From: Podospora pseudoanserina
Taxonomy: Eukaryota; Ascomycota; Sordariomycetes; Sordariales; Podosporaceae
DNA length: 64,000 nt
Assembly (NCBI RefSeq): GCF_035222485.1
Contig: NC_085921.1
Span: 4,836,001 to 4,900,000, forward strand
Direction of reading: 5' to 3'
Positions 22,885 through 37,092 of the stretch are shown here, in pieces. The notes below the pieces were generated by a model that was not told the DNA's origin, searched no databases, and saw only the letters and a program-made list of their open reading frames with translations. Positions within the stretch are counted from its first letter, which is position 1; the number at the start of each line of letters is the position of its first letter. A program made the position numbers and the translations under genes.

Positions 22885-24605
22885 GCCCTAGCTTTGATCG
22901 GTTCTTTGCTGTCGAGCCAAGTGTCGTGGTGTCGTGGTTTCGCCCATGGATAGACAAATGATACCATTCTTGGATTGATTGCTTATTGACGTTGTGTCCT
23001 CCTCGTCTCAACCTCATGCGCTACCACGCTGCAACTTCCATCTCTGTTCCTGCATTCACTTCACGCACCGGTGTGCTCGTCATGTTGGTCCTGGAAAATC
23101 GATACTTCGGATGGGGGGGCTGAAGGTTCTGCTAGTCTTGCCCTTCCAGTGATTTGCAGAGCAGGGCAACAGATCTACTTATACATATTCTGATCCATTC
23201 TCGCATGCTTCGAGATTCAAAAGGATGTCTTGCTGATCGCCACATTATCTCGTAATATGACCAGACAAAGCTTGAAGCGAGGTCTTCGGGAATCGCCTTC
23301 AATTCTTGGGCACTGCATCAATCCGGAATGGTGCCATCTGGCACCCTACACCATGCCATTTTGAGAGGTGCGTCAGCCCTACGACCAATTTCAGTGGCCC
23401 ACGACCGGCAGGCCGCCCGGCAGAGTGGTTCTGGATGAGACTGACCCCTGAGAAACGTTGGAAGGATTCAAATAGGAAGCATACTACCTCGGTAGTTGTC
23501 CACTGTGAAGAGATCAAGCTCAGCAGCAGCAGCGTCGTTGACGCAGCTCGGTCGGGTTGAAAGAGGCGGTGATCTTCCCAACAGATAGTACGCCGTACCC
23601 CTCTCGGCCGGACGAGTCTGAGCACTGCTATTCGGCGAGGACCGACAATACGAGCAAACCAACAAGGCTTGGAGCTGTCGGTTTGGACCAGTTGCGTAGA
23701 ACCCTAGACACCACCGTCATTTCATAATGTCGACGAACAAGAAGCAGGCAACCTTGAGCGCTTCAGGCGGCTTTTGAAACCCCATTTCTTCATCTCCCTC
23801 TACCCACTTCGATCTGACAAACAGACCTATTTTGGATGAGAACTTCTTCTGCTTGGATTCATGCGAGAGGCGAGGTTTCTCGCGCGCGCGTACTGAAGCA
23901 CACTGCAAGTCAGCTTGATTAGCGCCTGGACTTCCTGACAGGGGCTGCTCAAAGTATGTATCTCTCCACAGCCCTTTGGCTGGAGAGTGACATGCCCAGT
24001 GTGTCAGTGTCTGGAAAGCAGCGGCCGCCGACGGGTGATTGTGGGGATTCGAAGCCCCAGAACCCCGCTGGCCCCATTTTTGTGCTCTTCACCAAGCATC
24101 CCTTGTCATTTGTCACGCCAACCGGCAGCCGAGCTTGCAAGCCAGGGTCGCATCTCAGCCCCTCCATCTTGTTCGCTGCGGCGTTGCCTTGCATTTCTCC
24201 TTTCTCCATCAAAGGACGGTTGCGGACGCCTTAAATACCAGACTCACATCGGGTTTCGAAGCCAGACGTTTCTGGGCTGCCTCCTCCTTCTACCCTTCTA
24301 CCCCCTCCTCCACTCTTGGTCCCTTGGATCCCTCTGCCCCGCTACCTACCTGACCTCCCCGGTTCGGCCCCTTTCCGTCGCAAACTGTCGTTCCTCAGCT
24401 CGAAACTTGCTCTCCCACTGTTTCCTTCCCATCCCGTCCCACACTCGGCCTCCCCTCTTCTGTGTGTTGCCTGACTGGCTTTGTCCGTGCCTATCGATAG
24501 CTGCTTACCTGCCCCTCCTTTTTTTTGGGTCCCTCCTCGCATCGTTGAGCTCCATCGCCTTTCCCGCCAGCATCTCCCCAGACCGTTCAGGCATAAATAT
24601 CCATC
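22885..24605. other. Intergenic: phosphatase 3' side and MAP kinase promoter/leader
   Basis: No gene is recognised. The last 350 bases (about 24250-24600) are strongly pyrimidine-rich (CCTCC/CTTCTACCC words), typical of a fungal promoter and long 5' UTR for the kinase. The block around 24045-24060 has a perfect GGGG-ATTCGAA-CCCC-like hairpin but no full tRNA. Confidence 0.45.
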
Positions 24606-26140
<1,535 letters not shown>

Positions 26141-26554
26141 GAGGCTGTCTCTGATGTTTTAAGCACCGAGGGCGAGGATTGGGTGGTTATACCGCCCTTT
26201 GATCTTGCCAATGATGGTGACCCGTTTGTGGTACTGCATCCGACTGATATGGTAACGGACATACATGAAAGGACACTGGAGTCGAAAGACATGCCGACCT
26301 TTCATTATGATGGAACGAGGATACAGGCCCCTGCTAAGCACAAGGCAGAGCTCCCTTTCCCTGACCACTTGGTGCGAGAGAGGGCGTGGGAAAAGGAGAA
26401 GTGGAGGGCCTATAAGCAGCATCGCAAGGCTGTTGAAGCTCTCATGATCAAATGTGGGTGCAGAAAAGCGCAAGGGTGTCATCATTTGGAAGCAGCAGTC
26501 AGATCTTATACTCGGTATGAGAAGGTGAGCTACCGTGGTGGCTCTATTCGATAA
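26141..26554 (+). other. In-frame open extension after the MAP kinase stop codon
   Basis: Immediately after the TAG (26138-26140) the same frame stays open for 137 codons to TAA at 26552-26554. The translation looks protein-like, not random: EDWVVIPPFDLANDGDPFVV, MPTFHYDGTRIQAPAKHK, LVRERAWEKEKWRAYKQHRK, CGCRKAQGCHHLE. A consensus donor (AAG|GTGAGC, 26525) with an acceptor at 26611 would extend it by 11 codons to TGA at 26645-26647. The first internal ATG is at 26249 (MVTDIHERT). It could be a readthrough extension of the kinase, a separate small gene, or the relic of a downstream gene. No domain is recognised. Confidence 0.45.
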
Positions 26555-26647
26555 CTCTGTCCAAGGAAGCGGACATGTTTATCTCGACAAGCTAAGCGAT
26601 TCATGTGATAGCGCGGATTCTTTGTTTTAGTTATCTTTCTGTTTTGA

Positions 26648-27655
26648 TCGCCGTATGTTGGATGGAAGACGGAAGAGGGGGGGGAGGGTTCTTGAATAGC
26701 TACAGAACAAGACAAGACCAGCGAGCGAGCTGGAGTTATAGTTTCTCATTTTAAAATGAAGAGGGTTTAATAAAGCACTAACGAGGGTTGACTGATGAGA
26801 ATGTGTGCCCTGCCTCGAGACAAAAGTCTTGTGTGGCCATTGGGAACCTGAACAATGGTGTTGGGATGAAGCAGTCGTCATCGTCTAACATCTGGACCGT
26901 CTACAAGCAAACCAAACCAGATTTGTGCGAGGTAGCACATTGTCACGACTCCCATCCATTTCAGTAACACGTCAACACGTAAACATCAAATCACAGAAGC
27001 ACCAAGTCATGGTAGTAAAATCCCCAAAGAGCCTGAATTAAATATTTGACCTTGCCTTTTGCCTTGAACAGCAAGGTCTTTTCCATCTCTATATATAGTA
27101 CCCTAACCATCCTCCCCTTCAGTCATCGCCTGTCCGCCCACCGAATACTTCATTAAAGAAAAAAGAGGAACCAAAACCATCCATTTTGCAAAGGGTATAC
27201 CCATGAGAAAGAAAAAACCAACCGCCCGGAAATATTGTTGAAAAATGTGCAATATGCAAAGTATTAAATGAGTGAATGAGAACTTGCAAAGTGTGGTGGT
27301 GGTGTTGGTGGTAGTGGTGTATGTGAGATGAGATGAGGTATATGTATCGTCATGGCGTTGTTAGTTTGTGTTTGTGTTGTTTTGTGAGTGTGTATGTATG
27401 GTGGTGTGGTAGGACTGGTTAGATAGGTATTTTTGGGAGAGCGGCACGGGTTGAGGTATGGTCGTTGGGGAGAGAACCAACCAACACACCCAAACCGGGA
27501 GAAAACACGGCAAAGGATGGAAGCTCACTCGGCTTCCATCCATCCCGTCTAACCTACGCTCCTTCTCCCCCCGCCACCAAGATCCAAATTTGGGCGGTTC
27601 AGATCCTTCCAAGATTTCCAATTTCATTCGACACACGGAATTATCGAGAAACAAC
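26648..27655. other. Convergent 3' intergenic region
   Basis: No gene is recognised. The region contains TATATATAG at about 27092, and a long GT/GGT-rich stretch with GAGAT repeats at about 27290-27400. It lies between the kinase region and the DUF3455 stop codon. Confidence 0.4.
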
Positions 27656-28446
27656 TTAGAAAAACCAGTAAAAGGTGGTGTAAGGAACGCTGTGCACACC
27701 GACACCAGCAACATCGCACTTTTGCCCCACGCCACCGGCTGTGATGACACGGTAAACCTGGGTGATCCCACTCGAGAGGCCCTTCCCGCTATCTCCAAGC
27801 TGGAGCCAGGCCACGGCTCCAGTCTTGAGAGGGCCCTTGTCAGCGTTGGCAGGGGCATCCACATTATCCAACTTTGTCACACTGGCCTTGAGCCCGACCC
27901 GGTTGAGGTCGAACATCGGGGTGCTGCTGATGTCGAAGTAGTGATGGCCAAGATACTCAGCGATGGGAAAACCGAGCAGCTTCAGGTCCTCCTCCTTGGG
28001 GAATGGCGCTGTGGCATGAGCACCATACTTGGTTCCCGCGAGCTTGTTGAGAGTCAGAGGCTTGAGGAGAAGCGCAGAGGGGATCCTATCCCAGAGTGCT
28101 TTGGCAATGCCGGTCTTTGGCGTTCCTGGGGCGTACTTTGTCACGTCGTAGAGAATAGCAACGGCACCATCGGCCTTAGGGGCAGAGGTGGTGTCAACGC
28201 ATGTGTAATTTTGGATACCATGGCCGACGGCAATCTTCTTGAGGGTGAAGCTCGGTGGTGGTGAGGGGAGTTCTCGGGCACCTGTTTCTAGTTAGCCTCC
28301 CGGATCCCGTTCTCTGTCATTTCGATCCAGGTTCTGTGGTACTTACCTCCAGTCTTGGGAAGAGTTGGCACAAATGTCGGTTGGCATGGGGCAGCATATA
28401 CTACTGTGGCCATCGCGGCAAGAAGTATCGACTTGACTGACACCAT
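27656..28446 (-). CDS. Secreted DUF3455 family protein
   Basis: Two exons (28446-28347 and 28281-27656) encode 241 aa. The intron (GTAAGT...ACAG) splits a Gly codon. The N-terminus MVSVKSILLAAMATVVYA is a good signal peptide, with cleavage likely before APCQPTF. DUF3455 (PF11937) features are clear: HGIQNYTC near the start of the domain, GAVAILYDVT, the central GHHYFDISSTPMFDL, KGAVAWLQL-like GAVAWLQLGDS, ITQVYRVITAGG, and a terminal VHSVPYTTFYWF. Fungal members are often mislabelled malate dehydrogenase, but no nucleotide-binding fold is seen. Function is unknown; secretion is inferred from the signal peptide. The conserved Cys in YTC and QKCDVAG probably form a disulfide. Confidence 0.9.
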
Positions 28447-29580
28447 TTTGTCTGTGGATATGAAACTAGGGCTTTGATGCTTCCGGAGCAGAATATATCG
28501 TTGAAATGAATCGAGTCCAGTAAGATAGAAACGTATTAGACAATTGAACCGGACCGGGAAAAGAAACAGAAAAGGAGATGGGAAAGAGATGATGATTGTG
28601 GTGTTGTCGAAGAGGCGGGATACGAAGCTCTTTTATCTTTTCCTCTGGCTGGGTGTTCGAATATCGGAAACTCCTCCACAAAGCTGTTCGGTGCTGAGTC
28701 GAAGGGGGACTTTGGATGCTGTGCTGACCCGGAAGGCACGGTCGAGGCAGGGAAGGTGAGGTTGGTAGAGAGCCAGGGTAGCAGTCAAGCAGGAGGAAGG
28801 CGTGGGATAAAGAGAAAAAGAGGTCAGAGAGTTTTTGCAGGGCTGGTTTGTGTTTTGTACCTACCTCACCTCATGGGGGAACTCCTGCCTCCTCCCCTCC
28901 ATCCCCCATCCATCCATCGCTTGTACGGCAAGTCCCATGTAGGAAAGTCACCCACCTGCCTAGGACAAGAGAGAAACAGAAGGGAAAGAGCGTGCAGTGT
29001 AGGACAGGGATGCGGGAAAGTACAGGCGGCACGGAGGTACGTACCGGGCGCCATCTTTGGTACCTCAGTCGGCTGGGAAGGTAGGAACGAGTGCCCCGTT
29101 GGCAAGGGTGTGGAAGCTTGTGCGGCGGCAGGCGGCGTCCCACCGTTTATTAAGGTACCAACCTCGACAGGGGTCAGTCGCGCACGAAATGGTGTCGTCC
29201 TCTTTGAGATCAATACTGCAACCTACGGAGAAAGGCCTACTACATAGGTAAGGTAACTCGCGGCTTGGATGTTTGTCCATTCGGCCTGCCATTATTGCCG
29301 CTTTGACTTCCTAAGCTTCCCCAGACTCTTCAACCGCCCGAGTACCTTGTATTGATTAACAGACTCTGATAAAGAAGGCGGGGCAATTTCCATCTCCCGC
29401 CAGACTGTTATGGTACAGGCGCTTGGCCTTGACAACGGGCCTCATTCAGCAGAAGCTGGTTTGGACGCCCGTTGCAGGTGAAATGAGTGGTCTGGGGACA
29501 TGCCAGGCGGCAGCAAGCCTCTAAAATGTCAACGGAGGTTCAAGCAAAAACCTGATGACAGCTGCGCCATTGATACCACC

Positions 29581-29601
29581 CGGGAGAATCATTCTCTCCC
29601 G
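29581..29601. repeat. Short inverted repeat CGGGAGA...TCTCCCG
   Basis: A 7-bp perfect stem flanks a 7-nt loop in otherwise featureless DNA. It may be chance. Confidence 0.3.
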
Positions 29602-32600
29602 ACCGGAAGGCTTGATGATTATGGCCAATCCATATCTTTTTCGTGGACGTGGCTACCGAAACATACATAAGTCCATGATGCCTGACGAGCGAAGAAGTGG
29701 GAGTGAGAGTGTGACTGCGGGATTGCACAAGCGACCCGACCATCGAAAGCTGCGCGGCTAACTCGTTGGCTTGGCTCTTGGCAACGACGTGGTTTAACCT
29801 TGTATGGCATGGTCGAATCGTCTTCCCGCTGTAACCCTGCCACCTGCCTGGATCGATCATCATCCAACACGACATCCTACAACCAAAGAAAGGCTCACCC
29901 TAACCCTGAGCTTATGGGTAGCCAGAGAAAGCTCTCTTGATATTCATGAATGAGGTGTGCCTTGGGGAGGCAGGAGGAGTTGGTCACTTGCGTTGGGGAG
30001 ACAGAACTGATCTGTGTACTGGGGATGTGGTCCGTGCTGCTGACAGGGGGAGTTAGCTTTGAGCTTGTTCAGATAATCACCAAAGAAACCATCTCATGTC
30101 ACCCCTCACTTCCAGATTTCTGTTTTCGTCTTCGTGCTGCATCAGAGCCCAAGACACTCGCCGGTTTCTGAAACATTTTGACCAGCACACTGGGGAGGCA
30201 TATTCTGTGTCACTGTCTCAAAGATATGATCTTCCCCTTCGGCAACGCACCCCGCAGACTTGCAGCTGCACGATGGCACGGCCCCACGCCCCGCTTGCGG
30301 AACAACAGCCTCGACCAGGTTTGCATCTTCTGAATTCCACGAGTATTCTTCCGCCGATCCGATCTGTGACTGGTCTTCGTCGTGGTTTTCTTGGGCTTCG
30401 GGTTCTGCTCTTGAGATCTCATTCAGAAAACCAAGAAACTAATCCCAATTTTAGGACGGAAGCCGGAACGGACATGCTCAAATCTGATCTCACGCACCGA
30501 AATGCATCTCAGAGGATGTCGTCTGACGCACCCTCTCATGGCTGACCACTGAATAACTAATCGTATACACACACACGGCTTTGGGGCTCACCAACAGCCT
30601 GCAAGTAGCTAGACCATCGGCAGAGCTCAACAATCTGGTTGTCAAAATCCCCCGGAGCCGTGGGGTGGTTGCGGCGTGAGTTTCTTCGTGAGGGGCGGCG
30701 CAGGGCGACCACCTTGAGAAGCAAGCAACCCCTTTCTCCGACCAACTGGGACCCTGCGTCTGCAGCTAGGGGAACTGCAACAGTGGCACAGGATGTCCAT
30801 ACGGACACCACAAAACCGCACAAGGCTCGACAGCTTTATCATCAGCCGCAAATATATGATTGTCAATTCTAAATTCAGGAGTACTATCGCACGCAGCAGA
30901 GACTCTCGGCACCGTGGAAAAGAGTCCATGGCCAGAAGCAATGCTATCGATACAAAGTTCTGTCTTTGTGCCTCTCTCCAACTCACCGGGGGTTGTATCT
31001 CTCGCGTTTTGAAGCCACAACTCTCAAAGTCAATTCTCGCCATATCCAACCTCGGATCCTCAACACCCTCTTATTACACAGACTCTGTCGGTAATGTTTT
31101 GCATGTCTGCAGAGATGTTTCCTTCTGCACGTGAGCGATTTTGTTTCGTTTCAAGTCTGAGTAAAGTTTCTTGTTTCAATCTCCTGATTGTTTACGCACT
31201 GACATCAAGGGGTAAAGTCGCCGACGGATCACTCTTGATAACCCCCCGCTGCGTCTAGAACTTCGAGCTGGGGCGCAGTTCAACATCCAGAAGACATCAT
31301 TGTTGGTTCGCCTGCAAACACGAGTTCTCTGAAACAGCTCTCTGCGATGTGCCTACCACCTGCTCCTTAGCTCAACATGCTTCTTCATCCATCGCAGGAA
31401 AGCCCGAGTAATTTCCAACCCTTCACCGAGAGGCCGCACTGACATTGATGAATAACCAGTTCTCGGTTACAAGTGCACTGACCTCTCGTCTCAATTCTTC
31501 AGAGAGGAAGAGAATACAGTACTGTGCCGCAACCCCACGGTGCGGCTTTCCAGAACAGGCTTCTCACTCGCCTCTTGGATGTCTGCATGTGGCCATGGCC
31601 GTCCTCTCGGACTTCGACCAGCAATTCTCCTATTCGCTAGCTGGTTGCGAGGATCCAGCACATACAGGCACCGCTCAGATGCTCGCCGTCACTCTCCTTG
31701 TAGGCTTCCTACAAAGTGGTGCAACCAGATGCCAGCCGACTGACTAATCGCCACACCACCACAACACACGCAGATGAACTTACTTATATCGCTTCCAATC
31801 GAAAAACATTTACAAATACTACCGCAGTGCAGATGCGAATGCGATCAGTCAATATTCCAAGCATTGCAGGATTACACAACTTTCGCTAGTGGCGCAAGTC
31901 TGACCAATGGCGGAGATATTGGCTGCATTGCGGGCGCTTAGAAGCGCGTAGTAGTCGTCCGATTTCTGTTGGCACCAACCCCTCGCCAAAACGGGGAGCT
32001 TTGCCACAGAACCGCGATATCGAATTCTTGATGGGGAAAACTGGGCATCTCTGCTTCTTCTGCCCTCCCATCGTAGGCGTCCAAGTTGCTCCAGGTATCG
32101 CTTCCTGCATGTGACAATGTTTCTTTGCAGCTACAGATCCTTCGCATCCGGCGGTGAGGGTGACCAGTTTCTTTTTTCTTGGTGACACTTTACACCTCAC
32201 TGCTTCGCAAGTTGCTAACGTTGAGGAATCGATAGCCAACATGTATTACAGCGGCAGAGGAGACTCTTAATTGGTCTGTTGGCGCGGTGCCTCGTCTATC
32301 GTGCTTCTGAGGAGAGGATTAGCCGACCGTCGCGCCGGCCCGCCATTTTCCTTTCTTTATCTCCCTGTCGATATTGAAGGTTCTATGCAGATATGCTGTG
32401 AGGAGCTCTCCCCATTGGGGCCTGTATCCTGTGTTACTCACCATGAGCCCGGTGTTGATGCTCACATGACATTGAGTTCCTGCATCCTGGATGGCACTGG
32501 GTGAACTTTTGGTTTGGTGGGTGTTGGGCCCGATGCAGTTTGCCTACCTACTGATAATAGGAGCTATTGGTGGCCACGTCGCTGATATGCTGCTTGCCCT

Positions 32601-34997
32601 ACCTATATTCCAGACTCTTTGCCTTGGAGGCAGTGCAGAACAGAAGAAAACCATGCTCTTCACTGTCTCTTGATCTCTGTAGAAGTGGCCGTGTGAATCG
32701 CAATAGCCAGACACTGATCCCACGACTACGGAGCCGAAACAAGCAGTAGCCCTTACAGCTGGATGCGGGTAGCTTGATAGGTAGTTCTTGGGGTCATTGA
32801 TCCTGCCGTTCGTAGCACAAGACGCGCCTGAGGCTTGAGGGAAGGATCAAGTAGCGGTTGTACCAGATACTTGTGATACTTGAAGCCGGGGGCATGGGGG
32901 AAACGGTGGGTGGACGGCGGATGTTCAGGCATCCTTATTGATAGCCCAGCATGTGTTTGCCGTTGTTGCCTGTGAGGAGGCACAGTACATCATGTCTCGT
33001 GCTTTGCAATGGAAGTATTTAGCGTTCATGGGATCTGGTAGATGTGGGTGTGGGTGGCTGCGAGGGAGACACCTCTTTGAAGATTTTTCATCGCCGCTGT
33101 GGGATGGAGGGTGGCAGCAAGTTCTGGATGAGACTAATTCTCTCAGCTGGTTCCATAAGAGTGAAAGCGTTCGAAGGAGGGAGTTAACATCTAGTAGCCC
33201 CCCCTCAACGGGCAGGCAGCTCTCAGATAAGACCTCTTTAACATTGCGGGAATACTCAGTCGTCCATTCTGGTGGCCGCTATAAACAGGGCTGTGCCAGC
33301 TACGAGCTTTATCCAAGGCAGCAAGCCTTCTCGTCCAACATAGCTCCAACATCCTCCTCAAGTCTGGATTTGTTGTTCTTGACAACCAACCAGCCATACA
33401 GATAGCCGCCTAGACGCGCCTGCATGTTGGAGAAGCAAGGCAAGGATGGTCGATCGTGTGGCTAGGCACCCCAACAGCAGCATTCACATGGACTTCCGGA
33501 TGGGCTAGCTGGTGTATGGTGCGTTGGCGTGTGCTGATGAGCGCGGAGGTCCTACAGATTTGATCCTTAAACCATGTTCTGGGTGGATGAGAAAGGCTAT
33601 CAACTTCTGGGGAAAGATCGTCATGCTTGGTCCCTCTGCCAGGCATACAGATGATCACGGCCTGCAATATGTATGCTCCCTCATAGGATATCGGTACCTG
33701 GGGAGGTTCTTTGTTGGCCGACTTTTACTCATGTGAGATGCAGTTCGCGACATGCGGCACGCGGCAAAGTCGAGGCCGGTTGATAGGGCTGTTATTTACT
33801 CGAACATCATTTGTCTATCTCAAAAGATTGAGAGCCTCTTATCAAGATGCTCTGACCTTGCGTGGTGTATCTTGGCTTCATGTCATGTGCCTGCTGTTCT
33901 CGTAACCCGATGCAGCACGAGAGAGAACTCCGAAGGTATTTCGCTAGCAACAGTGAGAGAATTTTAGGTGGACGAACACCACAAGTAGTTGAATCTCTTG
34001 TTTACAGCAAGACTTGCATGTGTTTACGTTGAAGTTGTTGCGCCGAATCCCGTGGTTGTTCACATGGTGTTCTGCATGTCGCCCCCCAGGTACACATCGC
34101 TATTCTTCGTGACCAGCTGCACCCCCATGCCCAAAGCTTGGCGGGGAGAGTTGAGAATCCCGGACTTGAAATGTCTCTTGTATTCCCTAGGCTGACTATG
34201 GAGGAGTGGTGAGCTATGTGCAGGCAGGTGAGGCACCCGCGGGGGCGTTGCCCTGTGATCCGTCTGAACAGATTACCACAGCGAAAAGCTTACTTAAGTT
34301 AGAGGCTTCAGGCCATGCGTCAAGAGGGTTTGAGTCTAGGATTGTAAGGCAGTAGCCATTACCCAACACCACTTAGTAGTCACTCAATGCTCGAAGCCAT
34401 TCAGGGGCACTCAGGGGTTGTTTATAGTGAACGGTCAGCGACCCACCAGTGAGACTTACACGGCAACCAGAGCTCCATTAACCCGAACCCCTCTGCCCCA
34501 ACAACACTCAAGTAAACCCACCTTGCCACGAAGAACAATGAAAATTATGCAAGTTGTCTCAACAACTTGTTAGTTAACGCAATGGAAAATGAACAGAAAT
34601 TCTAGAACTTTTGGTGAAATCCAACGGAAATGGGCCAAATAACTGTCCGACGCCCGTAGCAAGGATGGTGTAAAAACCGAACCTCGGTTGATGCTGACTT
34701 CCTGATTGGCCAATGCCCTGAAAAGCAGCCCCACGTTTGTCTTATCAGCTGCAGAGAATATCTTATCGATCAACTCACCTTCGGCCCCAAGCGTTCGGAC
34801 GCGACACGCACTCGACGAACAGATCAGGCAGCCCAATCCGATCAAAATCCACACCTCCACACGTCACTGAACGGTCGCCAGGAAGACCCTACCTCCTTTC
34901 CGGTATTTTCGGCCTCGAACCCCTGTACGAAAACGACAACAAAAAAAGTCCCCGTTCAATGATATAAAGCCCTTGCCCGGCCCTGCCGTGGGCCGCA

Positions 34998-35186
34998 ATG
35001 GCAGTCGACGTAGTCCAGTCAGTCTTTTTTGCTGCCTCCAAGTGCAGCAACACTCTTTTCTGCTTCGGACGATACATCTTCGTCTGGGCGATCGCCTTGG
35101 TCTTCATTCTTGCCGGCGCGCTGCGATATCGGCTCTCTTCGCTATTCCCCAAGAACGGAATTTCTACGGAACATATGAAGGCGTGA
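34998..35186 (+). other. Small upstream ORF with a membrane segment
   Basis: This 62-codon ATG-started frame ends 22 nt before the ATG of the THEM6-like gene. It encodes a hydrophobic segment (FVWAIALVFILAGAL) followed by basic residues. It may be a regulatory upstream ORF in the leader or chance. No homologous small protein is recognised. Confidence 0.3.
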
Positions 35187-35207
35187 TTTTGTGACGGAGA
35201 AACCGAA

Positions 35208-36296
35208 ATGGCTGTCGGAACGCTCTCTCTCTTTTTCCCCGTCTTCATCCCGGCCGCCACAGCGGGATTGGTCTATGCTGGTCACCGCGCAACTTACCTC
35301 GACTGGAGGGCGATCTTGACCGAGTTTCTCACGGGACCTGGTCGGACAAGTCGGATCCTACTTCTGCTGTTTTTGGGTCTCAACTGGAAGAGCTTGCCCC
35401 TTGGGTGGACGGTATGTATCTCGTGATATTACCTGGTGACACCAAGCTGACATTTGCGCCGCTAGGTTCGGATCTTCCATTCCTTCATTTTCCACTTCGC
35501 GCGCCGCCCAAAGACTCTTCCTCAGCGCGCCCTCTTCCACTACAGCGTTACCTCCTCTCGTACCTCTCTCCTTGAAACCGACTACAACTTCCACAAGTCC
35601 AACTCGACCTACTTTGCCGATGTCGACGTTTCGCGCTCCCACCTGGTCACTCATCTGCTGGGTCCATCCATGCCAATCATTGGCGACAACGAGAAGAACA
35701 AGCTGGTTCTTGACAAGGATGGCAAGGTGATTAAGGGGAGCTTTGGCATAGGCCTGGGAGCCGTCTTTTGCTCTTTCCGCCGCGAGATTGGCCCCATGCA
35801 AGGTTACGAGATGTGGAGCAGAATCGTGAGCTGGGATCGCAAGTGGCTTTACATTGTGACACACTTTGTTGTCAAGGGCAAGGTCAAGCCTACCAGCTGG
35901 GACGGCAGGTGGAAGGGTCCGACACGCAGCAAGATCCAAAAGGCCGAGGATGGGTCGGCCGTGGAGGAGCCGGATTGGAGCAAGTACATTCACGCCACCG
36001 CCATCAGCAAGTACGTGTTCAAGCTAGGGCGCTTCACCATTCACCCTTCGATCATGATCCAGGCTGGTGGCTTGTTGCCCGAGAGACCAAGTGGCTGGAG
36101 AGGTGGTGAGGATGACTGCGGAGACCTGGTTGACTTGGGAGAGATCGATGCTGAGGGCGAGTGGGACTGGAAGAAGGTTGAGGCTGAGCGGAGAAAGGGT
36201 CTGGATTATGCTAATCACTTTGGGGCGTTGGACGGCACGAATCTTTTGTTTGATGGTGGCGAGGATGGCGCTATTGGCAACTTCCCTATTGGTTAA
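35208..36296 (+). CDS. THEM6-like thioesterase-fold membrane protein
   Basis: Two exons (35208-35411 and 35466-36296) encode 344 aa. The intron is GTATGT...CTAG. The N-terminal 70 residues are hydrophobic (LSLFFPVFIPAATAGLVYAG, ILLLLFLGLNWKSLPLGW) and should anchor the protein. The remainder resembles the hotdog acyl-CoA thioesterase superfamily as found in THEM6/UPF0670: HYSVTSSRTSLLETDYNFHK, then NSTYFADVDVSRSHL, which matches the N-x-x-Y-F-x-D-x-D-x-x-R block, and later LGAVFCSFRREIGPMQGYEM and WDRKWLYIVTHFV. In fungal databases this family often carries the misleading name capsule polysaccharide biosynthesis protein. The substrate is unknown. A role at endomembranes in lipid metabolism is inference. 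Confidence 0.82.
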
Positions 36297-36507
36297 GGGT
36301 AAAAGATTTAGGAAGGGTGGTATTTGGATGCTTAGAAGGCGGAAGAGACATGATACCCATTTTTGTGTAGGGAGTTCAGAGATGGTATTGTTTAGATTTG
36401 AGAGACAGCGCGCTAGCAGGTGCTCGCAGCGGCTGATGTCTGTGGCAAGAGATGCTAAAATACATCATTATTCTATGGCAGGGGTTCAGCTAACAATGTT
36501 GACATTG

Positions 36508-37092
36508 TTACGCTGACATCGTCTTTTCTTTGCAAGCCATAAATCCATCTTTGCTCGCACCACTGTGGGTGATCAAGCCCTCGACCACGCCATCGTCATC
36601 GAAAATCACGCGGTCGGGCCCTGGAGGACCAGAGGTGTATATGTCACCTGGCATGATGGGATACTCGAAATAGGGAGGCTCTGTGACAAAGTCGAAGGCC
36701 TCGAGGTTCTTGAACTGGTGGGGATAGTAGCCTGTATACACGCGGTTGAGCTAAAAAAAAAATTGCATGTACTATAGTCAAAAGAAGAGATTCGAGACAG
36801 CCCGAAAACCACGTACCGACATAGCTAGGGTCATGGAGCAGAGCGCATCCCAAGGCAATGGCGCGGGAGACATCCGAAGAGTTATACGTATGAGCACTGC
36901 AGCTCCAGGTTGTTGTGTTTATGTCGCCTGTGGTCACTAGGATTTGATGACCAAGTGGTGAGGCAATGGCTGGTAGGGCTGAAACATGGGCGAGAATGGA
37001 GAGAAAGAGCCATATGGTGTTAGCTGATGTGGGGGTAGGGTGGTGAGTGCTGGGGCCCAAACGGCCCACGATTAGCAACTCACCTTGATCAT
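36508..37092 (-). CDS. Guanyl-specific ribonuclease, RNase N1/T1 family
   Basis: Two exons carry the recognisable protein: about 37023-36817 (hydrophobic signal-like stretch WLFLSILAHVSALPAIAS, then SCSAHTYNSSDVSRAIALGC) and 36731-36508 (the catalytic half). The intron between them is GTACGT...ACAG, giving DPSYVGYYPHQFKN. The active-site set of the family is present: Tyr and His in YYPHQ, Glu in YFEYPI, Arg in GPDRVIF and His in LITHSGAS. Cys residues are placed for the usual disulfides. The mature part is about 105 aa, as in RNase N1. The enzyme would cut single-stranded RNA after G, outside the cell. The first few codons, around ATG 37092, are not resolved, so the exact 5' end is uncertain. 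Confidence 0.82.

Larger units (their letters stand above)
28447..35207. other. 6.8-kb region without recognised genes
   Basis: I examined open frames on both strands and none shows a domain, a coherent intron pattern or strong third-position bias. Short frames such as 30642-31049 (-), 31886-32242 (-) and 32938-33405 (+) are the best candidates for unrecognised or decayed genes but remain unsupported. A CA microsatellite lies at about 30567-30577, and an inverted repeat CGGGAGA/TCTCCCG at 29581-29601. Promoter sequence for the THEM6-like gene should occupy the last few hundred bases. Confidence 0.4.

Noticed and set aside
24040-24065. tRNA-like T-arm (GGGG-ATTCGAA-GCCCC)
   Set aside because: No acceptor, D or anticodon arms can be folded around it. 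It is a chance hairpin.
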